A stretch of DNA of 32,462 nt from an uncultured Terriglobus sp. GTDB lineage: Bacteria > Acidobacteriota > Terriglobia > Terriglobales > Acidobacteriaceae. A program made the translations under genes and the position numbers. Below, piece by piece: positions 1 to 7,371 of this stretch. Within the stretch, counting starts at the first letter, position 1; every line of letters begins with the position of its first letter. The notes under the pieces are model-generated. The model worked only from the letters and a program-made list of their open reading frames with translations, was not told the origin of the DNA and ran no database searches. The DNA lies in the NCBI GenBank assembly GCA_937873305.1, contig CALMOM010000148.1:3009-35470 (forward strand). The letters are read 5' to 3'.

Positions 1-1756
1 TCTTCGTCGCGTTGAAGTTCGAGGGCTTGAACAGGAGACCGTACAGATCCGTCTTGCCGTCGCGCGCCTTGACCTTGATGTTGACCGGCGGCTGCCATCC
101 GGTGGCCTTCAAGCGCGTGATGTCCGCAGTGGCCAGCGTCATCAGCGCCTTGCCGTCGGCGTTGCGCAGCACGGCCACGGGCGGGGTTTGCGGTGTGCTG
201 TACAGGTCGACCAGGTACCGGCCGTTTTCGCTCAGTGTGGCGGCATGGTTGCTGTTTTCAGGGGTCAGCAGCTTTAGGCCATCGTTGGCCGCTTTGCCGT
301 CCAGCCTGGCGCGGTATGTGGCGGAGTAGTACGGGTCCCAGCCCCCCTCGCGTCCAACGCCCTCAAATACGATTTCGCCGGTCTTCTCATCGGCCTGCAA
401 CAGCTGTGTCACGTTCCAGTCGCCCGCAGTGACCGGGTGCTTCAGCGCGCCCGTGCCAGCGTCATAGAGGTACAAGTGTCCCCAGTTGCTGCGCTCGCTG
501 AACCACAGGATCTCGTTGCGCTTCGACAGGTAGCGCCAGTTCACACGGCCGTTACCGCTCTCGAAAAAGGTGGACACCGTCTCGTTCATCACTGGCCGCA
601 CCGCACCGGTGCTCACGTCAGCCATGAACAGGTCTTCGCGCTTGTGGTCGCGGCTGGTGGAAACAAAGGCCAGCGTTTTGCCGTCGGCAGCCCATTGGAC
701 GTCGTCCCAGCCGCCGCCCCGGCAGCTGATGTCGTCGCACAAGCTGCTCCGGTGCTGATCTGGCGGCGACTTCAGCCGCGTCACCTTGCCCGCGTCCGTG
801 TCAATGACGACCCGTTCGATCATGGTCACGTCTTTATCGCCGGGCAGTGGGTACGGCCATGCATCCAGCGTGGGATGGCCCACGTTGGTGCTCACCAGGT
901 ACATCATGCCGGTCTTGCGCTGGTCCTGCTGAAAGGTTGCGACCATCTTCGAGTCCGGTGACCAGACGGCGACCGCGCGATTGCTGTGCGTCCAGCCTGC
1001 ATTGTCCGTGGCGTAGCCGTAATTGGTGACGCCATTGGTGGTCAGGGGCTTTTCCTCGCCCGTGGTTACGTTGCGCACCCACAGGTTCCAGTCGCGAAGA
1101 AACACGGCGCGCTTACCGTCAGGCGAGACCACTGCCTCTTCCCGGCCCGGGCGCAACGGCGCGGCAGCGACAGGGTTGGTGCTCATGCCTGCATTGCCGC
1201 CGGTGGCTGTAGCGCTCACGCCGCCCTCCGGCTGGCCGTTCGCTTTGGTCTGCTGGTGGGCGGGCGGCACGGGCTGCTTGCTGCAGGTGTAAGCGGGCAG
1301 GGCGCACCGGTAGCGTTCGCCGCGCACCGTTACAATCAGCGTTGCATCCCGGTCGGCAAACTCCAGGTCGGTCACCGGCAGCGTGCCTGCTGCGGCATTG
1401 CGAATGCCTGCTGCCTGCAGTGCAGTGGCCATCTTTGCGTGGTCAAAGGCGGGTGCCTTGCTCTGTTTTTCCGCGTCCACCAGCATAAAGGTGCTCACAC
1501 CATTGGCGGTGTCCTTGTACCAGAAGCGATCACCTGTCACCGGTGTGGGATCGGTCTTGAGCCAAGTCACACGATCCACCGCGTGGTCCACCAGCGGTGC
1601 CGTTTTGTAGCCCATGCGGCTCTCCGCCCGCTGGTAATCGGCTGTGGTCAGCGCTGGCGGCTGCTGAGCCGCAAGCGACGTGGAACCGAACGACACAGTT
1701 GCAACCACGCACGCAGCCACGCGGAGCGCGCTTATCCAGGAATCTGAACCTTGCAT
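1..1756 (-). CDS. S9 family peptidase, DPP-IV type (C-terminus beyond window)
   Basis: The minus frame stays open from an ATG at 1756 to the window edge, about 585 codons, so the gene is cut by the boundary and not necessarily broken. The N-terminus (MQGSDSWISALRVAACVVAT, then an Ala-rich stretch ending in SLAAQQ) is a Sec signal peptide, so the enzyme should be periplasmic or secreted. The body has the repeated beta-strand look of the DPP-IV N-terminal propeller, with stretches such as VVSPDGKRAVFLRDWNLWV, SPDSKMVATFQQD and QWAADGKTLAFVSTSRDHK. Near the edge it reaches ARDGKTDLYGLLFKPSNF, the strand that normally leads into the alpha/beta-hydrolase domain; the catalytic Ser-Asp-His lies outside the window. 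Family members are usually 700-800 residues, so roughly a quarter is missing. Known family role: removal of N-terminal dipeptides from proline-containing peptides. The exact substrate is unknown. No strong Shine-Dalgarno precedes the ATG. Confidence 0.85.
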   Translation of the reverse strand, partial: MQGSDSWISALRVAACVVATVSFGSTSLAAQQPPALTTADYQRAESRMGYKTAPLVDHAVDRVTWLKTDPTPVTGDRFWYKDTANGVSTFMLVDAEKQSKAPAFDHAKMATALQAAGIRNAAAGTLPVTDLEFADRDATLIVTVRGERYRCALPAYTCSKQPVPPAHQQTKANGQPEGGVSATATGGNAGMSTNPVAAAPLRPGREEAVVSPDGKRAVFLRDWNLWVRNVTTGEEKPLTTNGVTNYGYATDNAGWTHSNRAVAVWSPDSKMVATFQQDQRKTGMMYLVSTNVGHPTLDAWPYPLPGDKDVTMIERVVIDTDAGKVTRLKSPPDQHRSSLCDDISCRGGGWDDVQWAADGKTLAFVSTSRDHKREDLFMADVSTGAVRPVMNETVSTFFESGNGRVNWRYLSKRNEILWFSERSNWGHLYLYDAGTGALKHPVTAGDWNVTQLLQADEKTGEIVFEGVGREGGWDPYYSATYRARLDGKAANDGLKLLTPENSNHAATLSENGRYLVDLYSTPQTPPVAVLRNADGKALMTLATADITRLKATGWQPPVNIKVKARDGKTDLYGLLFKPSNFNATK

Positions 1757-1797
1757 AAGCGGAGTCTACTACCAGGCCCCGGCCGTTACCTGTTTAG

Positions 1798-2193
1798 TCA
1801 GCGCCGATATTGTTCGTCGCTGACCTCCTCCATCCACACGACTGCCTGGCCGTCGAGCCGCTCCTGAATGGCAATGTGGGTCATGGCGGTTGTGGGCGCG
1901 GCACCATGCCAGTGCTTCTTACCTGGGGAGAGCCAGAGGACGTCGCCTGGGCGAATCTCCTCGACAGGCCCACCTTCCCGCTGTGCCCATCCGCAGCCTG
2001 CCGTGACGATAAGAGTCTGGCCCAGGGGATGCGTGTGCCACGCGGTGCGTGCGCTCGGTTCAAAGGGCACGCTGGCACCCGCCACGCGCGCCGGCTCAGG
2101 TGCTTGAAACAGAGGATCGATGCGAACGGTTCCGGTGAACCACTCTGCCGGTCCCGTTGCGGAGGGCTGTGAGCCGACGCGTCGTATCTCCAT
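1798..2193 (-). CDS. Small cupin, candidate Mn-dependent (R)-selective hydroxynitrile lyase
   Basis: A 131-residue single-domain cupin. An in-frame TTG lies two codons upstream, but the ATG at 2193 gives MEIRRVGSQ, the beginning I remember for the Granulicella tundricola enzyme GtHNL. The metal ligands fall at the same numbers as in that enzyme: His53, His55 and Gln59 in WHTHPLGQT, and His94 in KKHWHG. The active-site residues Ala40, Val42, His106 and Gln110 are also present. GtHNL-type cupins bind manganese and cleave or form cyanohydrins such as mandelonitrile with R preference; the physiological role is unclear. There is no signal peptide, so it should be cytoplasmic. It lies 9 bp downstream of the TrmJ-like gene on the same strand and is probably cotranscribed with it. 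The alternative is a generic cupin of the same fold, but the match across the metal site and second shell makes the lyase call strong. Confidence 0.85.
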   Translation of the reverse strand: MEIRRVGSQPSATGPAEWFTGTVRIDPLFQAPEPARVAGASVPFEPSARTAWHTHPLGQTLIVTAGCGWAQREGGPVEEIRPGDVLWLSPGKKHWHGAAPTTAMTHIAIQERLDGQAVVWMEEVSDEQYRR

Positions 2194-2202
2194 GGACAAA
2201 GT

Positions 2203-2973
2203 CTACTGATTCGGGTTCGGGTTCGCTGGGCTGTCCGGTGCCTCTGGACCACGTATCTTCCACAGCACTTGCCGCAGCATACCTAGCCATATGTCCACGT
2301 CGTCGCCTGGCAGCGTTAGGTGCCGCACCAGCCGATGCAGGGCATCGTCGCCCACGTTGCCGGGAAAGCGGCGGTCATACTCACTCGCATGCAAGACCTC
2401 CCGCAGCAGCGATTCGAATCGCTGGAGTTCTTCGCCGCTGCCCTGCCGCACTGGCGGCGGCAACGTGCGCTGCGGCGGAGCCTCTCGCGCCAATTCATAC
2501 AGGCACACTGCCACGGCCTGACCAAGGTTCATGCTGATGCCGCCTTCCCGCATGGGCACGGTCAGCAGACTGTGGCAGTAGCTCATTTCCGCCGCGGAAA
2601 GACCCGTCTTTTCAGACCCGAACAGGAGGGCGACCCGTCCGCCCGCGGCTGCTGCGGCGTGCATCGGCATGGCGGCGTCGCGTAGCACGTCTACCGGATG
2701 CAGCAGCCTGCGTTCGCCCATGGCCGTGGTCCCGACCACCAGCGTGCAGTCCGCCACTGCTTCCGCCACACTGCTGAACTGCTGCGCTGCGTGCAGCACG
2801 GGCGCGGCGTCCACGGCACTGCGCGCCTCCTGGAAAGGCACGTCGTAGTCGTTCACCACGCGCAGGTCTGAAAACCCAAAATTGCCCATAGCTCGGGCCG
2901 CCGCGCCAATGTTCAGTGGGTTGCGTGCGCGCACAAGCACCACGGTAACTCGGTTCTGAAACTCAGCGGGCAT
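2203..2973 (-). CDS. TrmH/SpoU family RNA 2'-O-methyltransferase, TrmJ-like
   Basis: A 256-residue protein starting at ATG 2973 (MPAEFQNRVTVVLVRARNP), with GAAAG just upstream; a TTG start nine codons earlier is possible but has no support. It has the three SPOUT trefoil-knot motifs: NIGAAARAMGNFG at residues 21-33, FGSEKTGLS at 118-126 and SMNLGQAV at 147-154. This spacing and the total length fit TrmJ, which methylates the 2'-hydroxyl of nucleotide 32 in the tRNA anticodon loop using S-adenosylmethionine. The C-terminal region after residue 170 is the extension expected for dimeric TrmJ. It is divergent from the metallo-hydrolase gene, with only about 59 bp between the two start codons, so the promoters must share that gap. 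A related LasT/TrmH-type methyltransferase with another RNA target cannot be excluded. Confidence 0.8.
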   Translation of the reverse strand: MPAEFQNRVTVVLVRARNPLNIGAAARAMGNFGFSDLRVVNDYDVPFQEARSAVDAAPVLHAAQQFSSVAEAVADCTLVVGTTAMGERRLLHPVDVLRDAAMPMHAAAAAGGRVALLFGSEKTGLSAAEMSYCHSLLTVPMREGGISMNLGQAVAVCLYELAREAPPQRTLPPPVRQGSGEELQRFESLLREVLHASEYDRRFPGNVGDDALHRLVRHLTLPGDDVDIWLGMLRQVLWKIRGPEAPDSPANPNPNQ

Positions 2974-3032
2974 GCTTTCGATTGTACGAAGTGCATCCAA
3001 CGGCTACAGAACGCACCGGAGCATGCAACCGT

Positions 3033-3728
3033 ATGAAGATCACACGCCTGAGCGACAACTTCACCCAGATCACCTTCCTGGGCATACTCAATTGCTATCT
3101 CCTGCGCGAGAGTGACGGCTTCACGCTGATCGACACCACCATCAAGAACCGGCACAAGCAGATCCTGGCGGCTGCGCGGACGGTAGGCGCCGACATCAAG
3201 CGCATCCTGCTGACGCACGCGCACGGTGACCACATGGGCTCTCTCGACGGCCTCTTTGACGCGCTGGGCGGCACGACGGACGTGGCCATCTCTGAGCGCG
3301 ACGCGCCGCTCCTGCGCAAAGACCTGAGTCTGCGCCCGGGTGAGCCGCAGCAGAAGCCCAAGGGCAGCCTGCCCGGCGCGAAGACACGGCCTACGCACCT
3401 CTTGGAAGATGGCGAACTCTACGGTTCGCTGCGCTGCTACTACACCAAGGGCCACACGCCCGGCCATATGAGCTTTCTGGACGAGCGTGACGGCACTCTG
3501 ATTGCCGGAGACGCGCTGATCTCTATGGGCGAACTGCGGCCGCCGAGCAAGCCCGTCTGGTGGTTTCCATTGCCGAAAGTCGCCACGTGGGATAAGCCCA
3601 TGGCGCTGGACGCTGCACGCAAGCTGGCAGCGCTGCCCGTCACCGGCATCGCTACCGGGCACGGCAAATTCGTGCGGGGTGGACCGGAGGCGATTACTCG
3701 CGCTGTAGCAAAGGCTGAGAGGCGCTAG
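3033..3728 (+). CDS. Metallo-beta-lactamase fold hydrolase
   Basis: A 231-residue protein. The ATG at 3033 follows an ACCGGAG sequence at fair distance and gives MKITRLSDNFTQITF, a typical first strand for the fold; an in-frame TTG at 2982 would add an unconvincing leader. The zinc site is complete: THAHGDHMG places His62, His64, Asp66 and His67, followed by GHTPGHMS (third His), the AGDAL aspartate and a C-terminal GHGK histidine. There is no signal peptide, so it is probably a cytoplasmic dinuclear metal hydrolase of the glyoxalase II-like or quorum-lactonase-like branch. Nothing in the sequence fixes the substrate. It is followed after 33 bp by the cyclophilin gene on the same strand and could be cotranscribed with it. 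Confidence 0.8.
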   Translation: MKITRLSDNFTQITFLGILNCYLLRESDGFTLIDTTIKNRHKQILAAARTVGADIKRILLTHAHGDHMGSLDGLFDALGGTTDVAISERDAPLLRKDLSLRPGEPQQKPKGSLPGAKTRPTHLLEDGELYGSLRCYYTKGHTPGHMSFLDERDGTLIAGDALISMGELRPPSKPVWWFPLPKVATWDKPMALDAARKLAALPVTGIATGHGKFVRGGPEAITRAVAKAERR

Positions 3729-3761
3729 TGCACTACGCCGAATTTGCGGCACAGTAGAAGC

Positions 3762-4985
3762 ATGACGCGCTTTACCTTCCTCGCCTGCCTACTGCTAAGT
3801 ATGAGCACCCTGGCCTGTGTTGCACAAAAGCGTTCCGCTGCGACGCGGACAGCAGAACCGACCGGCCCGCTGGCCGTCTTCGACACCACGGCGGGCCGCA
3901 TTACCTGCCGCCTGTACGCAAAGCAGGCACCAAAGACAGCGGCAAACTTCATCGCGCTGGCGCAGGGCACCAAAGACTGGCACGACGCACTGAACACGAC
4001 CGACGTGCACGGCAAGCCGTTCTATGACGGCACTGCGCTGGCGGGCATCACGGACGGCATTCGCGGCGGCGATCGTCTGGGCGGTGGCGAGGGTCCAGCG
4101 GGGCCGCCCATCGCGCGCGAAACTATCCCCGGCCTGACCTTTGACCGACCCGGCAGGTTGGCCATGGCCACGCATCAGGGTGAGATCAGCAGCTCGTTCT
4201 TCCTCATCACGCTGCATGCCGATGACGAGTTCGACAAGAACAAACGCGGCGCTATCTTCGGCCAGTGCGACGATGCCGGCGTCGCACTGGCCGCCAATAT
4301 TTCGCACACGCTGATGCAGGTGGGCAACCGAACCACGCATGCCATCGCCATCAACAAATTGCGCATCGTGCAGCCCGGTGAACCGCTGCCACCCGTTGCT
4401 GAAGACATTGCTTTGTCCAGCATTGTGCCGCAGCCCGTTCCACCCGCAACCGCCACGTTGCCATCACCAGACCCGACCGGGCCCACTGCGGTCATCGACA
4501 CCACCATGGGTTCGCTCACCTGCAAGCTGTTCAGCCGTGAAGCGCCGGTTGCCACCACGACCTTCATCGAACTGGCTGAAGGCAAGCGTGCCTGGACCAA
4601 CCCGGCTACCCACGTGACCACGCAAAGGCCCTTTTACAACGGCCTGCACATCAATCGCGTCTTGCCCGACTTCATGGTGCAGCAGCAGGATTACCCCGGC
4701 AACGCACCCGATGCAGGCTTTGCCTACAGCATCGAAACGGTGCCCGGCCTGGAGTTCGACCGGCCCGGTCGCCTGGCCATGGCGAACGACGGTCCCGACA
4801 AGAATGACAGCTCGTTCTTCATCACAGACGCGCCCGCCCACACGCTGGACAACCGCTTCACCATCTTCGGCCAGTGCGATGCGGCCTCCACAAAGCTTGC
4901 CGGAGAGATGGCCCGTGTACCGCGCAATGCCCACAATCGCCCGGTCATTCCTATTACCATCCGCGATGTCACTATTCAGCGTTAG
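3762..4985 (+). CDS. Exported tandem cyclophilin-type peptidyl-prolyl isomerase
   Basis: A 407-residue protein from ATG 3762; the earlier in-frame TTG adds only six residues. MTRFTFLACLLLSMSTLACV is a signal peptide; a Cys is present, but the lipobox is imperfect (Thr at -3), so lipidation is doubtful. Two cyclophilin domains follow, at about residues 37-205 and 242-405, joined by a Pro-rich linker. The second keeps NRVLPDFMVQ with Arg299, Phe304 and Gln307 plus SSFFIT and the IFGQCD strand, so it looks active. The first has ALAGITDGIRGGD where the HRVxPxFMIQGGD block should be, losing the catalytic Arg, Phe and Gln while keeping the structural FDRPGRLAMA and IFGQCDD segments. Known role of active members: catalysis of proline isomerisation in periplasmic protein folding. 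Its end overlaps the convergent EthD-like gene by four bases. Confidence 0.85.
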   Translation: MTRFTFLACLLLSMSTLACVAQKRSAATRTAEPTGPLAVFDTTAGRITCRLYAKQAPKTAANFIALAQGTKDWHDALNTTDVHGKPFYDGTALAGITDGIRGGDRLGGGEGPAGPPIARETIPGLTFDRPGRLAMATHQGEISSSFFLITLHADDEFDKNKRGAIFGQCDDAGVALAANISHTLMQVGNRTTHAIAINKLRIVQPGEPLPPVAEDIALSSIVPQPVPPATATLPSPDPTGPTAVIDTTMGSLTCKLFSREAPVATTTFIELAEGKRAWTNPATHVTTQRPFYNGLHINRVLPDFMVQQQDYPGNAPDAGFAYSIETVPGLEFDRPGRLAMANDGPDKNDSSFFITDAPAHTLDNRFTIFGQCDAASTKLAGEMARVPRNAHNRPVIPITIRDVTIQR

Positions 4986-5293
4986 GCTGCGGCCTCGCCC
5001 AGCTGCATCACTGGTTCGCCATCGGTAAAGTTCGGTATGTCGCCCAACACTTCGTTGCCGTGCTCTGTGAGAGCCTGCTGCAGGTGATTGTCTGACGTGA
5101 AATACAGCGTCGTAAGCATGGCAAACGCGGGCGCGCCGCCATCCATGGAGGCTGTGCCGCGCACCATCTCCACCCGCTCCAGGCCCAGCGGCGTCCAGCG
5201 CTCTTTCACCAGCGGAATGTGCGTCTGCAGGTAGTAGCCATAGTCGAAGCGCGAGTCGTGGGTCTGCGGGTAGAGCACGGAAACAATCGTCAT
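4982..5293 (-). CDS. EthD-like family protein
   Basis: A 103-residue protein beginning MTIVSVLYPQTHDSRFDYGYYLQTHIPLV. The pattern of a first strand, then an F-x-Y-Y-x-x-H-I-P-L helix, then GLERVEMVRG and a second strand/helix with FTSDNHLQQAL is the dimeric ferredoxin-like fold of EthD. EthD was first noted in an ether-degradation operon with a cytochrome P450; most homologues have no defined reaction and some serve as accessory or cyclase-like proteins. It lies 36 bp downstream of the Rieske oxygenase on the same strand, suggesting that they are expressed together. It has no signal peptide. Its stop overlaps the stop of the convergent cyclophilin gene by four bases. Confidence 0.75.
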   Translation of the reverse strand: MTIVSVLYPQTHDSRFDYGYYLQTHIPLVKERWTPLGLERVEMVRGTASMDGGAPAFAMLTTLYFTSDNHLQQALTEHGNEVLGDIPNFTDGEPVMQLGEAAA

Positions 5294-5329
5294 AGCTGCG
5301 ATGCTACGCCGAAGGTGTTGTGGTCAGCG

Positions 5330-6433
5330 CTAGCTGCGCCAGTGCAGTTCCACTGGCCCTGGCAGGGGGTGCTCACCCTTGCCGGTAAGCCGTCTCTGCT
5401 TCAGCGCAAAGTACCACTTGGCGGGCTTGTCCGCATCATCAATCAGCATCATGGCCGGGCGGTAGCGCAAACCCGCGGCCTGCTCGACCATCGTTTCCTG
5501 GTCCTGCCGCACAAACTTCGCGCCAAAGTAGCGGGCCAGCGCAGGCACCAGCGGCACGCTGTAGAACACGTTCCAGCAGGCCACCACGTCAATGCGACAG
5601 CTGGACGGTGTGACGGGTGTGACGGTGGTTAAGGAGGCGAACCACTTGCTGCCTGCGCGAATCGTTTCATACCGCCGGTTGGGCAGGGTAAAGTCGATGG
5701 TCGTCGTAATTGCCTCGCCATAGACACCCAGCAGTTTGTACGGTGCGGAGTTGGCGCTGGGCGCGTGTGAACTCATGCGAAAGCCGTCCGGCAGCGGTTC
5801 AAAGTGCTTCGTCTTCTCGTGAATCGAGGCAGCCGATCGCCACCACCACGACTGGTGCACAAACGGGCCGTGCGCCGGGTCCATCAGGCCGATGATGCCG
5901 TGGTCCACATTGCAGGGTAGGTCTGCCTGAAGGTGCGCGGTGCGAAACTTTGCCGAGAACTTTGGCACCTCTGGCACCCGCGGCAAGTTGGTCTCGTCAT
6001 GGAGACGTCCTACGCCCGGCTCTGGCAAAAACACCCACGCATAGCCGTCCGCTTCGCGGCAGGGGTACGCGGCCGCGTAGATTTTTGTCGGCTGCAGCGT
6101 ATCCAACTGCGTCAACGACGGGATCTCGACGCACTGGCCGCCGCACGGCTCAAATTTCCAGCCATGGTACTTGCACTGCACCGTCTCGCCATCAAACCAC
6201 CCTGCCGACAGCGGAATGCCACGGTGTGGGCACAGGTCACGCAGGGCAAACAGGCTGCCATCGTTCTTGCGGCCTACCAGCAGTGGCACGCCCAGCAACA
6301 GCGCCGTGGTCGACTTGCCGCGGCCAACCCCCTCTGTGCGCAGGGCAGGGTACCACTCGCCAAAGATGAGCTCGGTGGCAGGTTGAGCGGCAGGGTCCAG
6401 CGCATGTGGAGGTTGGGTCTGGCGCAGCGGCAT
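5330..6433 (-). CDS. Rieske [2Fe-2S] non-heme iron oxygenase, alpha-subunit-like
   Basis: A 367-residue protein from ATG 6433; a TTG three codons upstream is possible and neither has a clear Shine-Dalgarno. The Rieske domain (about residues 20-135) carries CPHRG (Cys68, His70) and CKYHGW (Cys87, His90), the ligands of the 2Fe-2S cluster. The catalytic domain carries DPAHGPFVH, with Asp185, His188 and His193 matching the D-x2-H-x4-H facial triad of the mononuclear iron. Length and the single-subunit architecture suit VanA- or pheophorbide-a-oxygenase-like monooxygenases or demethylases, which take electrons from a separate reductase; no reductase or ferredoxin gene is visible here. Substrate unknown. 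The adjacent EthD-like gene is the only context clue. It is divergent from yceI across a gap holding several CAGGT boxes. Confidence 0.85.
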   Translation of the reverse strand: MPLRQTQPPHALDPAAQPATELIFGEWYPALRTEGVGRGKSTTALLLGVPLLVGRKNDGSLFALRDLCPHRGIPLSAGWFDGETVQCKYHGWKFEPCGGQCVEIPSLTQLDTLQPTKIYAAAYPCREADGYAWVFLPEPGVGRLHDETNLPRVPEVPKFSAKFRTAHLQADLPCNVDHGIIGLMDPAHGPFVHQSWWWRSAASIHEKTKHFEPLPDGFRMSSHAPSANSAPYKLLGVYGEAITTTIDFTLPNRRYETIRAGSKWFASLTTVTPVTPSSCRIDVVACWNVFYSVPLVPALARYFGAKFVRQDQETMVEQAAGLRYRPAMMLIDDADKPAKWYFALKQRRLTGKGEHPLPGPVELHWRS

Positions 6434-6458
6434 TCCATTCAAAAGGCTACACCTCGCT

Positions 6459-6520
6459 CACCTGATCGCTTTGCATCGCTTCGGGTTTGAGTGGAACAGG
6501 TGGTACAACCTCAAACAGGT
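6459..6520. promoter_or_regulatory. Candidate operator between Rieske gene and yceI
   Basis: The divergent spacer between the two start codons holds CACCTG at 6459-6464 and two direct copies of AACAGGT at 6495-6501 and 6514-6520. The same stretch has an inverted repeat, GTTTGAG at 6485-6491 and CTCAAAC at 6510-6516. Repeated and palindromic boxes in a divergent promoter region suggest a regulator binding site, but the regulator is not identifiable and chance cannot be ruled out. Confidence 0.25.
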
Positions 6521-6588
6521 GCGTGCCGTAGGGTCAAGCTGTCCCGTGCGAAACGCGTCTGCTTCACCCCGAAAGGATGTTTCAACCC

Positions 6589-7164
6589 ATGCGCTTTGCG
6601 GCACTTACCCTAGCGACGGCCTTCGTGTTTGCGCCGTTCCTCTCTGCACAGACCGCCACCTGGACTCCTGACAAGGCGCACAGTGGTGTCGACTTTTCCA
6701 TCACGCATCTCAGCATTTCCAAAGTGCGCGGCCACTTCGGCGTGACGGGTGGCGAGATCCTGTGGAACGAAGCGGACATCACCAAGTCCAAGGTCACCAT
6801 CACGATCGACCTGAACACTGTGGACACCAACAACGCCCGGCGCGACGGAGACCTGAAGAGCGACGGTTGGTTCGACACTGCCAAGTTCCCGACAGGGACC
6901 TTCACCAGCACTGCCATCACCAAAGAGGCGGGTGGCTTGCGGCTGGCGGGCAACCTCTCCATCCACGGCATCACCAAGCCCGTGGTGCTCACGGTAGAAG
7001 GGCCACAGGGACCGGTGACGGGCATGGACAAGAAGCCTCACATGGGTTTCTCCGCAATGGCCACGGTGAACCGCGGCGACTTTGCCGTGGGGGCCAAGTA
7101 TCCGGAAGCAGTGGTGGGTAACGAAGTGAAGCTGACCATTGATCTAGACCTGGCAAAACAGTAG
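6589..7164 (+). CDS. YceI-family periplasmic lipid-binding protein
   Basis: A 191-residue protein. An ATG at 6577 is in frame, but it lies directly against the purine run AAAGGA at 6572-6577; the ATG at 6589 sits about 11 bases after that run and gives a cleaner signal peptide (MRFAALTLATAFVFAPFLSA, cut before QTATW), so it is preferred. The mature protein begins TWTPDKAHSGVDFSITHL and contains KVRGHFG, IDLNTVDTNNARRDGDLKS, FPTGTFTST and the LTVEGPQGP strand, the standard YceI lipocalin-like order. YceI proteins form an eight-stranded barrel that holds a polyprenyl chain; the usual length is about 190 residues, as here. Biological role in this organism is unknown. A hairpin lies about 40 bp after the stop. 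Confidence 0.9.
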   Translation: MRFAALTLATAFVFAPFLSAQTATWTPDKAHSGVDFSITHLSISKVRGHFGVTGGEILWNEADITKSKVTITIDLNTVDTNNARRDGDLKSDGWFDTAKFPTGTFTSTAITKEAGGLRLAGNLSIHGITKPVVLTVEGPQGPVTGMDKKPHMGFSAMATVNRGDFAVGAKYPEAVVGNEVKLTIDLDLAKQ

Positions 7165-7206
7165 ACACCTGGTGTCTCTCCCTTGATGTCGGGCAATTCA
7201 GGCAAG

Positions 7207-7235
7207 GCGGCCATTCTGAAGTGAAGAACGGCCGC
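7207..7235 (+). terminator. Hairpin after yceI, terminator-like without U tract
   Basis: The arms GCGGCCATTCT (7207-7217) and AGAACGGCCGC (7225-7235) pair over 11 positions with one mismatch around a 7-base loop. No T run follows, so intrinsic termination is uncertain; it may instead protect the transcript end. Confidence 0.45.
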
Positions 7236-7328
7236 TACATGCTTGCACACTTAATTTAGGTGCGCTCGAACGCAGCACGCGATGCAAGCTCCTCCCACGG
7301 TCTTGAGAAGACCAAACGTCCCATCACG

Positions 7329-7363
7329 TATAAAGGAGCTTCAGAGGTCTTGACCTCTTGGAG
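7329..7363 (+). promoter_or_regulatory. -10 box and leader hairpin just before the S41 peptidase start
   Basis: TATAAA at 7329-7334 is a good -10 candidate, though no convincing -35 is seen at the right distance. It is followed by the perfect palindrome AGAGGTCTTGACCTCT at 7343-7358. As RNA this makes a 6-bp stem closed by a CUUG tetraloop, positioned only one base before the GGAG ribosome-binding site at 7360-7363. It may stabilise the leader, affect translation, or act as a DNA operator. Confidence 0.4.
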
Positions 7364-7371
7364 AGCTCACC

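Noticed and set aside
437-961. Long plus-strand open frame of 174 codons
   Set aside because: It is antisense to the S9 peptidase, whose minus frame is open and shows clear family motifs; the plus frame gives no recognisable protein.
986-1747. Plus-strand frame of 253 codons
   Set aside because: It lies antisense to the S9 peptidase N-terminus and is a by-product of GC-rich codon use.
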